From Pseudomonas sediminis (lineage in GTDB: Bacteria; Pseudomonadota; Gammaproteobacteria; Pseudomonadales; Pseudomonadaceae), in the NCBI RefSeq assembly GCF_002741105.1, contig NZ_NIQU01000002.1, positions 124,001-188,000 on the forward strand: a stretch of 64,000 nucleotides of DNA. The letters are read 5' to 3'. The notes under the pieces were generated by a model. It saw nothing but the letters and a program-made list of their open reading frames with translations. It did not search any database and was not told the DNA's origin. Positions 42,665 through 52,629 of the stretch are shown here, one piece after another (within the stretch, counting starts at the first letter, position 1; each line of letters starts with the position of its first letter). A program made the translations under genes and the position numbers.

Positions 42665-42837
42665 TTCGACTTCTCCCGGCGCAAACGACGCGCCTCGTCT
42701 TGCAGGTAACGGCGGCGCGCCAGGATCGGCAGCACCACATTCAACGCCAGGATCGCCAGGCTGATGCCGTAGGCGCTCCAGACGTAGGGGCCATGGGTAC
42801 CCATGGCGAGAAATTCGGAAAAGGACGAAAAGCTCAT
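42661..42837 (-). CDS. ccmD: Heme exporter accessory protein CcmD
   Basis: This 58-residue single-helix protein helps release holo-CcmE from the CcmABC complex. It has the conserved aromatic start ([20 protein letters not shown]) and a basic cytoplasmic tail ([19 protein letters not shown]). It fits exactly between ccmC and ccmE with four-base overlaps on both sides. Confidence 0.93.
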   Translation of the reverse strand: MSFSSFSEFLAMGTHGPYVWSAYGISLAILALNVVLPILARRRYLQDEARRLRREKSK

Positions 42838-43589
42838 GCCTTGCCCTCCACCAGTGCCTGTACTTCGGCTTTCACCCAGCTGCTGCGCGCTTCGCGCTTG
42901 AGCACTTCCAGGCGCATGCGGTAAAGCAACATGGCACCGAAGAAACAGTAGAAACCCAACACCGCCAGCAGCAGCGGCAGCCACATTTCCACCGGCATCG
43001 CCGGCTTTTCGGTGATCTTGAAAGTGGCAGTCTGGTGCAGCGAGTTCCACCACTCCACCGAGTACTTGATGATCGGAATGTTGACCACACCGACGATGGC
43101 CAGCACAGCGCAGGCCTTGGCGGCGCTGTCGCGGTTGCTGATGGCGTTGCCCAGGGCGATGACGCCGAAGTAGAGGAACAGCAGGATCAGCATCGAGGTC
43201 AGGCGCGCATCCCAGACCCAGTAGGTGCCCCAGGTCGGTTTGCCCCAGATGGCGCCGGTGAGCAGCGCAATGGCGGTCATCCAGGCACCAATGGGGGCAG
43301 CCTGTTGCACGGCGACGTCGGCCAGCTTCATCTTCCACACCAGGCCGACCAGGCCTGCAACGGCCAGCGTCACGTAGATGGACTGAGCGAGAAAGGCGGC
43401 AGGAACGTGGATGTAGATGATGCGAAAGCTGTTGCCCTGCTGGTAATCCGGCGGCGCGAACGCCAGGCCCCAGATCAGGCCAGCGGCGATCAGCAACACG
43501 GCAGCGATGCTGAGCCAGGGCAGCCAGCGGCCGCTCATCTCATAGAACCACTTGGGCGAACCCCATTTGTGAAACCACGTCCAGTTCAT
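42834..43589 (-). CDS. ccmC: Heme transporter CcmC
   Basis: CcmC delivers heme to CcmE. The 251-residue protein has six helices and the WWD domain as [19 protein letters not shown], with two flanking histidines (IYIHVPAAF and NSLHQTATF). Start is the ATG at 43589. It is 65 bases downstream of ccmB, the largest internal gap of the operon, and overlaps ccmD. Confidence 0.96.
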   Translation of the reverse strand: MNWTWFHKWGSPKWFYEMSGRWLPWLSIAAVLLIAAGLIWGLAFAPPDYQQGNSFRIIYIHVPAAFLAQSIYVTLAVAGLVGLVWKMKLADVAVQQAAPIGAWMTAIALLTGAIWGKPTWGTYWVWDARLTSMLILLFLYFGVIALGNAISNRDSAAKACAVLAIVGVVNIPIIKYSVEWWNSLHQTATFKITEKPAMPVEMWLPLLLAVLGFYCFFGAMLLYRMRLEVLKREARSSWVKAEVQALVEGKA

Positions 43590-43654
43590 GCTCGACTCAT
43601 TATTCAGGCCTGATCCGGCGGTTGCCCGGTTCAGAGGTCAATCACGGTTCGTTG

Positions 43655-44326
43655 TTATTCGCCGACGCTGATGGTCAGACCGGCGGCAATCGCAAAAGGT
43701 GTCAGGGTCACTGCCAATGCAGTGAGGCTGGCCAGCCATAACAGATGGCCGGTCGCCGGCAGTCCTTGCAGGGCCGCCTGCAACGCCCCGCTGCCAAGAA
43801 TCAGCACCGGGATGTACAGCGGCAGAATCAACAGCGCCAGCAGCAGACCGCCGCGCTTGAGACCGACGGTGAGCGCAGCGCCCACCGCACCGAGCAGGCT
43901 CAGCACCGGGGTGCCGAGCAGCAGGGAAATCAGCAGCACCGGCAGGCAACGCCCAGGCAAGCCGAGCATCAGCGCCAGCAAGGGCGCCAGCAGTACTAGC
44001 GCCAACCCACTGAATAGCCAGTGTGCCAGCACCTTGGCCAACACCAGAAGAGGCAGGGGGTGCGACGAAAGGACCCACTGTTCGAGCGAGCCGTCCTCGA
44101 AATCACTGCGGAAAAGCCCGTCCAGCGAGAGCAGCACGGCCAAAAGCGCCGCAACCCAGACCAGGCCAGGGGAAAGGGTTTGCAACAATTGCGTCTCTGG
44201 TCCCACCGCCAGCGGGAACAGCGCGATGACGATGGCGAAGAACACCAGCGGGTTGGCCAGATCGGACGGACGGCGAGCGAGCAGGCGCATTTCGCGCGAC
44301 AGCAGCTGTGTGAAAACGTTGCTCAT
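43655..44326 (-). CDS. ccmB: Heme exporter permease CcmB
   Basis: CcmB is the membrane subunit of the CcmAB ABC complex, whose ATP hydrolysis releases heme-loaded CcmE. The 223-residue protein starts [20 protein letters not shown] and has six hydrophobic segments, with the FEDGSLEQW loop between the second and third. The ATG at 44326 overlaps the ccmA stop by four bases. Confidence 0.95.
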   Translation of the reverse strand: MSNVFTQLLSREMRLLARRPSDLANPLVFFAIVIALFPLAVGPETQLLQTLSPGLVWVAALLAVLLSLDGLFRSDFEDGSLEQWVLSSHPLPLLVLAKVLAHWLFSGLALVLLAPLLALMLGLPGRCLPVLLISLLLGTPVLSLLGAVGAALTVGLKRGGLLLALLILPLYIPVLILGSGALQAALQGLPATGHLLWLASLTALAVTLTPFAIAAGLTISVGE

Positions 44327-44967
44327 GCGGCGTACTGCCCCAGATCCAGGTCGCGATAGGTCGCCGGTGTACGCTGCAGACTGTGGTGAGTGGTCAGCAC
44401 CACGACGCCACCGCGTTCGCAATGGCCGGCCAGGTGCGCTTCGAGTTGCGCCACACCGCTCTTGTCCAGCGCGGTGAACGGCTCATCGAGCACCCACAGC
44501 GGGGGCGTATCGGCCAAATAAAGGCGTGCCAGCGCGACACGGCGCTGTTGGCCGGCCGACAGGGTATGACAGGGAACGTCCTCAAAACCGCGCAGGCCGA
44601 CCGCTTCCAGCGCCTGCCAGATCGCCTCGCGACTGGCCGGGCGATGCAGCGCGCAGAGCCAGGCCAGGTTCTCTTCGGCGCTCAGCAGGCCCTTGATGCC
44701 GGCGGCATGGCCAATCCACAACAGGTTGCGCGCCAACTCGCTGCGCTGCTCGGCCAGGGCCTGGCCCTGCAGGAGGATATCACCGGAGGTCGGCTGACGC
44801 AGGCCCGCGATCAGCCGTAGCAAGCTGGTCTTGCCGCTGCCGTTGGGGCCGCTGATCTGCAACATGTCGCCCGGCTGCAGGGCGAAGTGCAACTGCTCGA
44901 AGAGCATGCGCCAGTCCCGCTCACAGCTGAGCGCCACGGCTTCGAGAAGGGGAACGGGACGGGTCAT
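44323..44967 (-). CDS. ccmA: Heme exporter ATP-binding protein CcmA
   Basis: This ATPase subunit (214 residues) carries a Walker A ([13 protein letters not shown]), the ABC signature in [16 protein letters not shown], and a Walker B ([12 protein letters not shown]). It is the first gene of the ccm operon, which must be read from a promoter in the 204-base space shared with the divergent FliK-like gene. Confidence 0.96.
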   Translation of the reverse strand: MTRPVPLLEAVALSCERDWRMLFEQLHFALQPGDMLQISGPNGSGKTSLLRLIAGLRQPTSGDILLQGQALAEQRSELARNLLWIGHAAGIKGLLSAEENLAWLCALHRPASREAIWQALEAVGLRGFEDVPCHTLSAGQQRRVALARLYLADTPPLWVLDEPFTALDKSGVAQLEAHLAGHCERGGVVVLTTHHSLQRTPATYRDLDLGQYAA

Positions 44968-45171
44968 CGATACCTGGCAGGGTTAAAGTCGACGGTGCTC
45001 CGGCCGCTATACTGACGCGTGCCGGAACTACTATGCGCAGCGGGGCGGCATTATACATGGCGCGCCGCTGTCCCCGCAGTCAGCATTTTCGACAGGGTGT
45101 TAATCTGTGGCAGGCAAATCGGCCGTAGGCTGTACTCGTGAAGCAGTACACCATCAGATACGTGAGAGCCC

Positions 45172-46701
45172 ATGAGCGAAATCAGCAGCCCACGCCCACT
45201 TCCCCCTTCCGCGCCAGTGATTCGCAACACTGCGACCGCCGCTGACATGGCTGTGCGCCTGTTGCAGCCACTGGAAGGCATGCTGGCGGCCGGCGAAAGC
45301 GCCAAGGCCGAAGTCGTGGCGATTCGCGAACAAGCGCAAAGCTTCCAGCTGCTGCTCAAACTGACCCTCGCAGGCGGCAAGCAGGCGACTCTGCAAGCCG
45401 AAAGCTCCAGACCGCTGGCTCAGGGCAGCGCGCTAGTGGTCACCGCACTGTCCGAGACTCGCCTGGCGCTGGCCTTGCAGGCTGGCGGTGACAAGCCGCT
45501 GACCAGCCTCGACTTGCAGCAACTGCCGCCCGGCACACTGGTGCAGGGCAAGGTCGTCAGCAACGCCCCGCTGCCGACAGAGAATGCGCAGACGATCTAT
45601 CGCCTGGTGGTCAACCTGCTCAACACTCCGCTGGCGGGCAACAAGCTGGCCATCGACAGCCCCCTGAATCTGCCGCTCGGCAGCCTGCTCAGCGCGCAAG
45701 TGCAAGGCAGCCAGAGCCTCGCCTTTCTGCCGCTCAGCGGCCGCCTCGATCAGTTGGTGCTGGGCCAGCAACTGGCCGCCCAGCAGAATCGCCAGGCGTC
45801 ACTGGAGGGCTTGTTCAAGGGCCTGCAGAACCTGGGCGGTGGCGATGAGGCGCTGCGCGGCAGTATCGACAAGCTGCTTGCCGGCCTCCCCGACAGCAAC
45901 CAGTTAAGCACCGCCAAAGGCCTGGCGCAGGCACTCGAAGGCAGTGGTGTGCTGCTCGAAGCCAAACTGCTGCAGGGCCAGACCGGCTCATTGCCGCAGG
46001 ACCTGAAGGCCAACCTGCTGCGCCTGATCGCCCAGCTGATGCCGCAACTTCCAGGTGTCTCCGGGCCCCTTGCCGGCCTGCAGAACGCCCTTAACCAGAA
46101 CTTGCCCAACCTGGCTCGGCAACTGCTCGGCGCAGGCGCTACCGGAACGGCACGCCAACAGGCGCTGACCTTTCCCCTACCCTCGCGCTTGCTGCAGAAC
46201 ATGGACGGCGAAGCCGACCTGGAAACCCTGCTGAAGCTCGCCGCTGCAGCCGTCTCACGGCTGCAGACCCATCAGCTATCGAGCCTGGCGCAAACCCAGG
46301 TGGATGCCAACGGCAACCTGCTGACCACCTGGCAGCTGGAGCTGCCCATGCGCCACCAGCAGGAAGTGATTCCACTGCAGATCAAACTGCAGCGCGAAGA
46401 CAGTGGCAAGGCGGAGAAAGCGGAGCAGAAGGAAACGCTCTGGCGCGTGGAACTGGCCTTCGACCTCGATCATCTTGGCCCGCTGCAGGTTCGCGCCCAA
46501 CTACTGCGCGGCAGCCTCTCCAGCCAACTGTGGGCCGAACGCGCCGATACGGCATCGCTGATCACCGCCGAGCTGGGCAACCTGCGTGAGCGCCTGCTAG
46601 CCGCAGGACTGGAGGTTGGCGAACTGGCCTGCAGCCAGGGCATGCCACCGCAAGGACCGAAAACCTCGCTGGAACAACGCTGGGTGGACGAAACCGCATG
46701 A
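45172..46701 (+). CDS. FliK-like (Flg_hook C-domain) protein
   Basis: This 509-residue protein has a long Gln/Leu/Ala-rich N-terminal region, expected to be extended. Its C-terminal domain resembles the hook-length control FliK domain (LPMRHQQEVIPLQIKLQRED and LWRVELAFDLDHLGPLQVRA). FliK measures hook length and triggers the export switch through FlhB. This copy is away from the usual Pseudomonas fliK locus, so it may be a second FliK-type protein. It overlaps by four bases a gene for a free FlhB C-terminal-like domain. It is divergent from ccmA. Confidence 0.8.
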   Translation: MSEISSPRPLPPSAPVIRNTATAADMAVRLLQPLEGMLAAGESAKAEVVAIREQAQSFQLLLKLTLAGGKQATLQAESSRPLAQGSALVVTALSETRLALALQAGGDKPLTSLDLQQLPPGTLVQGKVVSNAPLPTENAQTIYRLVVNLLNTPLAGNKLAIDSPLNLPLGSLLSAQVQGSQSLAFLPLSGRLDQLVLGQQLAAQQNRQASLEGLFKGLQNLGGGDEALRGSIDKLLAGLPDSNQLSTAKGLAQALEGSGVLLEAKLLQGQTGSLPQDLKANLLRLIAQLMPQLPGVSGPLAGLQNALNQNLPNLARQLLGAGATGTARQQALTFPLPSRLLQNMDGEADLETLLKLAAAAVSRLQTHQLSSLAQTQVDANGNLLTTWQLELPMRHQQEVIPLQIKLQREDSGKAEKAEQKETLWRVELAFDLDHLGPLQVRAQLLRGSLSSQLWAERADTASLITAELGNLRERLLAAGLEVGELACSQGMPPQGPKTSLEQRWVDETA

Positions 46702-47048
46702 GCCGCAAGCCGCAGTCCGAAGCGCGTCAGGCCATCGCCCTCAATTATGACGGGCAAAGCGCACCGATACTTAGCGCCAAGGGTGATGATGAATTGGCTG
46801 AAGCCATCCTTGCCATCGCTCGCGAATACGAAGTACCGATTTATGAGAACGCCGAGTTAGTACGCCTGCTGGCGCGCCTGGAGTTGGGCGATGCCATTCC
46901 TGAGGCGCTGTATCGCTGCATTGCCGAGATCATCGCTTTTGCCTGGCACCTGCAGGGCAAGACACCGGAGGGTTTCACTCCGGCACAGGAAAGCGAGCGC
47001 GACGTCACCCCGCCACTTCCCCGCCTGAGTGGGCCGGCTGCCGATTAA
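46698..47048 (+). CDS. FlhB C-terminal-like protein (FlhX/FhlB type)
   Basis: The 116-residue protein matches the cytoplasmic C-terminal part of FlhB that follows the autocleavage site: ALNYDGQSAPILSAKGDDEL, then YEVPIYENAELVRLLARLEL and PEALYRCIAEIIAFAWHL. It has no NPTH motif and no membrane domain, so it mimics the cleaved FlhB fragment. Free-standing homologues can partly replace that fragment in other bacteria. It is translationally coupled to the FliK-like gene (ATGA) and converges on the DUF2802 gene. Confidence 0.88.
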   Translation: MSRKPQSEARQAIALNYDGQSAPILSAKGDDELAEAILAIAREYEVPIYENAELVRLLARLELGDAIPEALYRCIAEIIAFAWHLQGKTPEGFTPAQESERDVTPPLPRLSGPAAD

Positions 47049-47106
47049 CGGGAAACTGCCAGAACGCGTTGAGTGACCGGCAGAAAGAGCTTCGCGGCCG
47101 CAGCGC

Positions 47107-47520
47107 TTAGGCTTTCTTGGGTCGATGCAGCCGGCTGATCAGCTCGGCCTCGGCCGTGCTGAGGCCGCAGGACTGGGTGAGATCGTCGACGCTGGCGCCC
47201 ATGCCAACCAGGCGAGCGGCCTGGGTGAAGGACAGACTGTTGGGATCGCGCTGCTCGATCTGGCTAACCTTGTCCGGCAGTGGCGCCACCACACGGCGCA
47301 GCTCATGCAGCTCTTCGCCCATGCGAATGCTGCCGGTCAGGTAGGCGTCGAGACGTTTACTCAGTTCCCTGATCCGTGCATCGCGCACGGCGTCACGCTT
47401 GGCCTGTTCGTCCAGCAGGCGTTGCTGGTTGCGGTACAGGCCTTTGCAGACGATGCCCAGGGCCACGCATAGCAGCGCCACGAAGGCCAGAGCCGCGGCA
47501 AGCATGGCGAATTCGGACAT
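47107..47520 (-). CDS. DUF2802 membrane-anchored protein
   Basis: The 137-residue protein has one N-terminal helix (FAMLAAALAFVALLCVALGI), a coiled-coil-like stretch, and a C-terminal helix-turn-helix-like region (FTQAARLVGMGASVDDLTQS, then STAEAELISRLH). It matches the DUF2802 family that regularly follows cheW in Pseudomonas. Function is unknown. It is the last gene of the chemotaxis run, three bases after cheW. Confidence 0.8.
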   Translation of the reverse strand: MSEFAMLAAALAFVALLCVALGIVCKGLYRNQQRLLDEQAKRDAVRDARIRELSKRLDAYLTGSIRMGEELHELRRVVAPLPDKVSQIEQRDPNSLSFTQAARLVGMGASVDDLTQSCGLSTAEAELISRLHRPKKA

Positions 47521-47523
47521 GGC

Positions 47524-48003
47524 TCAGATGCTCTCCAGCTCCGACCACTCTTCCTCGGACATCATCTTGTCCAGCTCGACCAAAATCAGCAGTTCGCCGT
47601 TCTTGTTGCACACGCCCTGGATGAACTTGGCCGACTCGTCGTTGCCGACGTTCGGTGCAGTCTCGATCTCGGACTGACGCAGGTAGACCACTTCGGCCAC
47701 GCTATCGACCAGGATGCCGACCACTTGCTTGTCCGCTTCGATGATGACGATACGGGTATTGTCGGTGACCGGCGCCGAACCCAGGCCGAAACGCTGGCGG
47801 GTATCGATCACGGTGACCACATTGCCACGCAGGTTGATGATGCCCAGCACGTAGCTCGGCGCGCCCGGAACCGGAGCGATCTCGGTGTAGCGCAGGACTT
47901 CCTGCACCTGCATCACGTTGATGCCGTAGGTCTCGTTGTCCAGGCGAAAGGTCACCCACTGCAGAATCGGATCTTCGGCACCTTGTGCAGAACTTTTCTT
48001 CAT
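47524..48003 (-). CDS. cheW: Chemotaxis coupling protein CheW
   Basis: CheW links receptors to the kinase CheA. The 159-residue protein is a single CheW domain with LDNETYGINVMQVQEVLRYT, VLGIINLRGNVVTVIDTRQRF-like beta strands, and VDSVAEVVYLRQSEI. Start ATG at 48003. It lies 95 bases downstream of parP; a small GCGGGT / ACCCGC palindrome stands in that gap. Confidence 0.95.
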   Translation of the reverse strand: MKKSSAQGAEDPILQWVTFRLDNETYGINVMQVQEVLRYTEIAPVPGAPSYVLGIINLRGNVVTVIDTRQRFGLGSAPVTDNTRIVIIEADKQVVGILVDSVAEVVYLRQSEIETAPNVGNDESAKFIQGVCNKNGELLILVELDKMMSEEEWSELESI

Positions 48004-48098
48004 GTCCCTAGCCTCGTCAAAAACCGCTCAGTGCGGCATGCGCGGGTCGACCCGCTTGTCATCAACTATAGAGCCCGTTGGCACAGGCCCACCAATTC

Positions 48099-48902
48099 TC
48101 AATGCAGTTTTCCGCCATTCAGGCGCTTCGCCCCACCGCTGGCGATCAGTTCAGCCAATGCCGCTACGTCGAGCAGCGCGCACATGTGTTCGATCACAGT
48201 GCCAGCCAACCAGGGACGCTGGGTACGCTGGCTGCGCCACTTGACCTCGCTCGGGTCCAGGCGAATCGAACGGCTGACCTGATGCACCGACAGCCCCCAC
48301 TCGTAGCCCTGCACCGAAATCACGTACTGCAGACCCTCGCGGAAGTCCTCGCGATAACGGTCTGGCATCACCCAACGGGCGGTATCCAGTACCTTCAGGT
48401 TACCGGCCTGGCTCGGCAGGATGCCGAGAAACCAATCCGGCTGACCAAACAGCGGAGTCAGCTCCTGGCCTTCGAGCGGATAGATCGAGCCCAGGCAAAT
48501 CAGCGGCACGGCCAGGGTCAACCCGGCAACATCGAACAGCAGGCATTCGAACGGCTCCTCGGCCCAGGCAGGACGACCATCGGCCAGGAGCGCTGCCGGC
48601 TGCGGCGCCAGCTCGGCAGCGGGAGCAACTACTGGCGGCGCCTCATCGATGACCGGAGCCTGTATCGGTGCGAGTAATTCAACCGGCGCAACGTCCGCCT
48701 GTACCTGCGGTTCGATCACGCTAGCGAGCACTACTGGCTCGACCAGTCGCGCATCGCGCACTTGCTCCTCGAGCACTGCAGCCTCGAATTCGTCGAAGCT
48801 GACGGACATCTCCAGTTCGGCGGCAGCTTCCTGCAGCAGCCCATCGAGGTAGGACTGCAGAGCCAACTGGGAACGCGTAGCGGTGGCGAGGTTACGACTC
48901 AT
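48099..48902 (-). CDS. parP: CheW-domain polar array protein ParP
   Basis: The 267-residue protein has a variable acidic/proline-rich N-terminal half and a C-terminal CheW-like (AIF) domain (CLLFDVAGLTLAVPLICLG, VISVQGYEWGLSVHQVSRS). Between parC and cheW this is the ParP position; in Vibrio, ParP joins CheA arrays and ParC so that chemoreceptor clusters are kept at the cell pole. It begins 86 bases after parC. Confidence 0.88.
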   Translation of the reverse strand: MSRNLATATRSQLALQSYLDGLLQEAAAELEMSVSFDEFEAAVLEEQVRDARLVEPVVLASVIEPQVQADVAPVELLAPIQAPVIDEAPPVVAPAAELAPQPAALLADGRPAWAEEPFECLLFDVAGLTLAVPLICLGSIYPLEGQELTPLFGQPDWFLGILPSQAGNLKVLDTARWVMPDRYREDFREGLQYVISVQGYEWGLSVHQVSRSIRLDPSEVKWRSQRTQRPWLAGTVIEHMCALLDVAALAELIASGGAKRLNGGKLH

Positions 48903-48988
48903 GACTGGAACCCGGAATAAGATCTTGACAGCCTATCGGCCGCGGCATGCTCCGACTTGAGTGTCGCAGTTCAACACAGACGCTCATT

Positions 48989-49777
48989 TCAAGCCACCTG
49001 CGCCGCCGGCTGATGACTCAACAGATGCTTGAGCAGCGCACGATAGGCGATCACCCCACGGCTACCGGCATCGAACTGCGAGGGCGTGCGCCCTGCCCGG
49101 CTGGCATCACGCAAGCGCGTGTCGACCGGAATGTAAGCCGGCCACAGGTGCTCAGGGTAAGTGTTGCGCAGTACCCGCAGCGTACTCATGGACGCCTGGG
49201 TACGGCGGTCGAACAGCGTCGGCACGATGGTGTAAGGCAAGGCCTGCTTGCGCGAACGATTGATCATCGCCAGCGTAGTGATCATGCGCTCCAGGCCTTT
49301 CACTGCGAGGAACTCGGTCTGCACCGGAATCACCAGTTGCTGGCTGGCGGCCAGGGCATTGACCATCAGCACGCCGAGCAAGGGTGGGCTGTCGATGATG
49401 GCGTGATCGAAATCTTCCCACAGTTGCGCCAGGCTCTTGGCGATCACCAGACCCAGGCCATTCTGCCCCGGCGACTGGCGCTCGAGCGTGGCCAGCGCGG
49501 TGCTCGACGGCAACAGGGAGATATTCTCGTGACTGGTGCTGTGCAGCAGTTGCTTGGGCAGGCCCTGCGGCACGTTGCCCTGGTGCAGGAACAGATCGAA
49601 GCAACTGTGCTCCAGCGCGTCGGGATCATGACCGAAGTAACTGGTCATCGATCCATGCGGATCGAGATCGACCACGACCACACGCTTGCCGGCATCGGCC
49701 AACAGGCCTGCCAGGGCGATGGAGGTGGTGGTCTTGCCGACCCCGCCCTTTTGGTTGGCTACTGCCCAAACTTTCAT
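48989..49777 (-). CDS. parC: ParA-like polar ATPase ParC
   Basis: The 262-residue MinD/ParA-family ATPase has the deviant Walker A KGGVGKTTTSIAL at residue 10 and the VVVDLDPHGSMTSYFG switch. The position next to parP and the chemotaxis genes marks it as ParC, which places chemotaxis clusters at the pole, rather than a plasmid or chromosome partition ParA; no parB is present. Its start is 82 bases after motD. Confidence 0.9.
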   Translation of the reverse strand: MKVWAVANQKGGVGKTTTSIALAGLLADAGKRVVVVDLDPHGSMTSYFGHDPDALEHSCFDLFLHQGNVPQGLPKQLLHSTSHENISLLPSSTALATLERQSPGQNGLGLVIAKSLAQLWEDFDHAIIDSPPLLGVLMVNALAASQQLVIPVQTEFLAVKGLERMITTLAMINRSRKQALPYTIVPTLFDRRTQASMSTLRVLRNTYPEHLWPAYIPVDTRLRDASRAGRTPSQFDAGSRGVIAYRALLKHLLSHQPAAQVA

Positions 49778-49859
49778 TTTCTCTCATCCTCCCGGCAAGA
49801 GGCGCTCAGGCCGAGAATGGCTGTCGCACGCACACAGCAGGCGACTGGGATTTGACGGC

Positions 49860-50669
49860 TCACGACTGTGGAACCCCCGACGCAGACGCTGGTGCAGGTT
49901 GCGTGCCAGCCTCTGACTGCTGGGTCGCGGCACTGCCAGCGCCACGTCGCGTGTCGAGGTTGCGCGAAATCACCAGCACGACCCGGCGATTACGCCCCCT
50001 GCCCTCGGCGGTGACATTGTCCGCCACCGGCTGGAATTCACCGTAACCGACAGCCGCCAGACGTGAAGGGTCGACGCCATCCATGGCCAGCATACGCACG
50101 ATGCTCGCCGCACGCGCGGAAGACAACTCCCAGTTGGTAGGGTATTGGGCGGTCTGGATCGGCAGGTTGTCGGTGAATCCTTCCACCTTAACCGGATTCT
50201 GATAGGGCGCCAGAATCTTGGCGACCTTCTCGATGATGTCGAACGCCTGGTTGTTCGGAATGGCATCACCACTGGGAAACAACAGACTGGAGCTGAGCTC
50301 GATCTCGATCCACATCTCGTTGCCGCGCACGGTCAACTGCTCACTCTGGATCAGCTCGCCAAATGCCTCGCGCACGCTGGAGGCGATGTTCTGCAGGGTC
50401 GAATCCGAGCTGGGGTCATCCATCGAGGTGTTATCAGGCTCGCTGGTGCGCGGCCGTTCCTCGCCGACCGGAATCGGCTTGATCGAGCGATCAGGCTGAT
50501 TGAATACACCGGTCAGCGACTCGGAAAGAATCTTGTACTTGCCTTCGTTGATCGAAGAGATCGAGTACATCACCACGAAAAAGGCGAACAGCAAGGTGAT
50601 GAAGTCGGCATAGGAGACCAGCCAACGCTCGTGATTCTCGTGCTCTTCATGATGCCGCCTGCGCGCCAT
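49860..50669 (-). CDS. motD: Flagellar stator protein MotD
   Basis: MotD is the peptidoglycan-binding stator subunit of the second Pseudomonas stator. The 269-residue protein has one N-terminal helix with the proton-carrying aspartate (SYADFITLLFAFFVVMYSIS) and a C-terminal OmpA-like domain (LPIQTAQYPTNWELSSARA, then VGYGEFQPVADN, GRGRNRRV). The N-terminal His/Glu-rich stretch (RRRHHEEHENHE) is cytoplasmic. It follows motC by 12 bases. Confidence 0.94.
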   Translation of the reverse strand: MARRRHHEEHENHERWLVSYADFITLLFAFFVVMYSISSINEGKYKILSESLTGVFNQPDRSIKPIPVGEERPRTSEPDNTSMDDPSSDSTLQNIASSVREAFGELIQSEQLTVRGNEMWIEIELSSSLLFPSGDAIPNNQAFDIIEKVAKILAPYQNPVKVEGFTDNLPIQTAQYPTNWELSSARAASIVRMLAMDGVDPSRLAAVGYGEFQPVADNVTAEGRGRNRRVVLVISRNLDTRRGAGSAATQQSEAGTQPAPASASGVPQS

Positions 50670-50681
50670 GCCATACCTCCA

Positions 50682-51422
50682 TCAGTCCATGAAGCCTTGC
50701 AGCTTCAGTTCGATGGAACGCGGGTTCTCACCCTCGGCGATGGACAGGATGCCTTCGAGGAGCATCTCGCGGTAACGCGACTGGCGCAGCGCGATGGACT
50801 TGAGCTTGTTGCCCATCGGTAGCAGCAGCAGGTTGGCAAAACCGACACCGTAGATGGTGGCGACGAACGCCACGGCAATGCCACTGCCGAGCATGCTGGG
50901 ATCAGCCAGGTTGCCCATCACATGGATCAGGCCCATTACCGCGCCGATGATGCCAATGGTCGGGGCATAGCCGCCCATGCTCTCGAACACCTTGGCAGCC
51001 TGGATATCACGGGCCTCCTGAGTGTAGAGATCGACCTCGAGAATGCTGCGAATGGATTCCGGCTCGGCGCCATCGACCAGCAACTGCAGGCCTTTGCGCG
51101 CATAAGGGTCAGGCTCAGCATCGGCCACAGCCTCGAGGCCGAGCAGGCCTTCCTTGCGCGCCACCATGCTCCAGCCGGTCACACGATTGATGCCACCGAC
51201 CAGATCGATACGAGGCGGGAAGAAGATCCAGCGCATGATGCTCATGGCACGCTTGAACACTTGCACCGGCGCCTGCAGAAAAGCCGCGCCCAGCGTGCCA
51301 CCGATGACGATCAGTGCCGCCGGACCGTTGAGCAACGCTCCGGCGTTGCCCCCTTCCAGATAATTGCCACCCAGAATGGCGACGAACGCCAGGATGACGC
51401 CGATTAGGCTCAGTACATCCAT
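50682..51422 (-). CDS. motC: Flagellar stator protein MotC
   Basis: MotC forms the proton channel with MotD. The 246-residue MotA/ExbB-type protein has four membrane segments (MDVLSLIGVILAFVAILGG at the N-terminus), a large cytoplasmic loop with conserved charged residues, and the GYAPTIGIIGAVMGLIHVMG signature. ATG 51422 with GGAAA fits the P. aeruginosa length (246); a GTG five codons earlier is less likely. Confidence 0.94.
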   Translation of the reverse strand: MDVLSLIGVILAFVAILGGNYLEGGNAGALLNGPAALIVIGGTLGAAFLQAPVQVFKRAMSIMRWIFFPPRIDLVGGINRVTGWSMVARKEGLLGLEAVADAEPDPYARKGLQLLVDGAEPESIRSILEVDLYTQEARDIQAAKVFESMGGYAPTIGIIGAVMGLIHVMGNLADPSMLGSGIAVAFVATIYGVGFANLLLLPMGNKLKSIALRQSRYREMLLEGILSIAEGENPRSIELKLQGFMD

Positions 51423-51447
51423 GCGCGGTTTCCACACTTAGCCTGGG

Positions 51448-52584
51448 TCACTGGCAAGCCTCGGTCAGGTGCCGGCCGATGTCATCCAGGCCATAGACGG
51501 CATCCGCCAGGTTGGCCTTGACCACGGCCATGGGCATGCCATAGATCACGCAACTGGCCTCATCCTGCGCCCACACCTGACTGCCGCCCTGCTTGAGCAG
51601 GCGCGCGCCCTCTCGGCCATCAGCGCCCATGCCGGTCAGAACCACGGCCAGCACCTTGTCGCCATAGGACTTGGCGGCCGAGCCGAAGGTGATATCGACG
51701 CAGGGTTTGTAGTTGAGGCGCTCGTCACCCGGCAGGATTTTTATCGCGCCGCGCGCATCGACCATCATCTGCTTGCCACCAGGCGCCAGCAACGCCAGGC
51801 CAGGGCGCAGAATATCGCCGTCCTCAGCCTCCTTGACCTGAATGCGACACAGCTTGTCCAGGCGCTCGGCGAAGGCCTTGGTGAAGGCCGCTGGCATATG
51901 CTGGATCAGCACCAGCGGTGCCGGGAAATTGGCCGGCAGCTGTGTCAGTACACGCTGCAACGCCACCGGGCCACCTGTGGACGTGCCGATGGCCACCAGC
52001 TTGTAAGCCTTGCGCTTGGGCGCAGACGAAACCGCTGCCCCACCACCGGTACGTGCAGGAGCTGCGGGAACGGGAGCGGGAGCCGGCACAGCAGGCCGCG
52101 TTGAAACGGCCGGACGACTAATCGGCGCCGCACTCGGACTCGCCGCAGTCGGCGCCGGAGCCACCGCAGCCGAGCTGAAACGACGGTTGCTGCGAGCAAT
52201 GCTATGCACCTTCTCACAGAGCATCTGCTTGACCTTTTCAGGGTTGCGCGAGATGTCTTCGAAGTTCTTCGGCAGAAAATCCACCGCACCGGCGTCCAAC
52301 GCATCGAGCGTCACGCGGGCCCCTTCGTGGGTCAGCGAAGAGAACATCAATACTGGCGTCGGGCAGCGCTGCATGATGTTTCGAACCGCAGTGATGCCGT
52401 CCATCATCGGCATCTCGTAATCCATGGTGATCACGTCGGGCTTGAGCGCCAACGCCTGATCGATGGCTTCCCGCCCATTGGTGGCCGTGCCCACAACCTG
52501 AATACTGGGGTCAGCAGACAGAATTTCTGAAACGCGCCGGCGGAAGAAACCGGAGTCGTCCACCACCAGAACCTTAACAGCCAT
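51448..52584 (-). CDS. cheB: Chemotaxis methylesterase/glutaminase CheB
   Basis: CheB demethylates receptors when phosphorylated. The 378-residue protein has an N-terminal receiver with phosphorylation Asp55 ([13 protein letters not shown]) and a Pro/Ala-rich linker. The esterase domain carries the catalytic Ser (GTSTGGP), His (LIQHMPAAF) and Asp (GMGADGREG). ATG 52584 begins [12 protein letters not shown]. It lies 45 bases after cheA. Confidence 0.96.
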   Translation of the reverse strand: MAVKVLVVDDSGFFRRRVSEILSADPSIQVVGTATNGREAIDQALALKPDVITMDYEMPMMDGITAVRNIMQRCPTPVLMFSSLTHEGARVTLDALDAGAVDFLPKNFEDISRNPEKVKQMLCEKVHSIARSNRRFSSAAVAPAPTAASPSAAPISRPAVSTRPAVPAPAPVPAAPARTGGGAAVSSAPKRKAYKLVAIGTSTGGPVALQRVLTQLPANFPAPLVLIQHMPAAFTKAFAERLDKLCRIQVKEAEDGDILRPGLALLAPGGKQMMVDARGAIKILPGDERLNYKPCVDITFGSAAKSYGDKVLAVVLTGMGADGREGARLLKQGGSQVWAQDEASCVIYGMPMAVVKANLADAVYGLDDIGRHLTEACQ

Positions 52585-52629
52585 ACACACTCCTAGACGG
52601 CGCGAAGCCATGACCCGCGCCGCGAAACA

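Noticed and set aside
45030..45171. Sigma54 promoter before the FliK-like gene
   Set aside because: A TGGCAG is present, but no TTGCA-type -12 element lies at the right distance.
48989..49777. parC considered as chromosome or plasmid partition ParA
   Set aside because: There is no parB or parS-like repeat nearby, and it sits between motD and parP, the usual place of the chemotaxis ParC.
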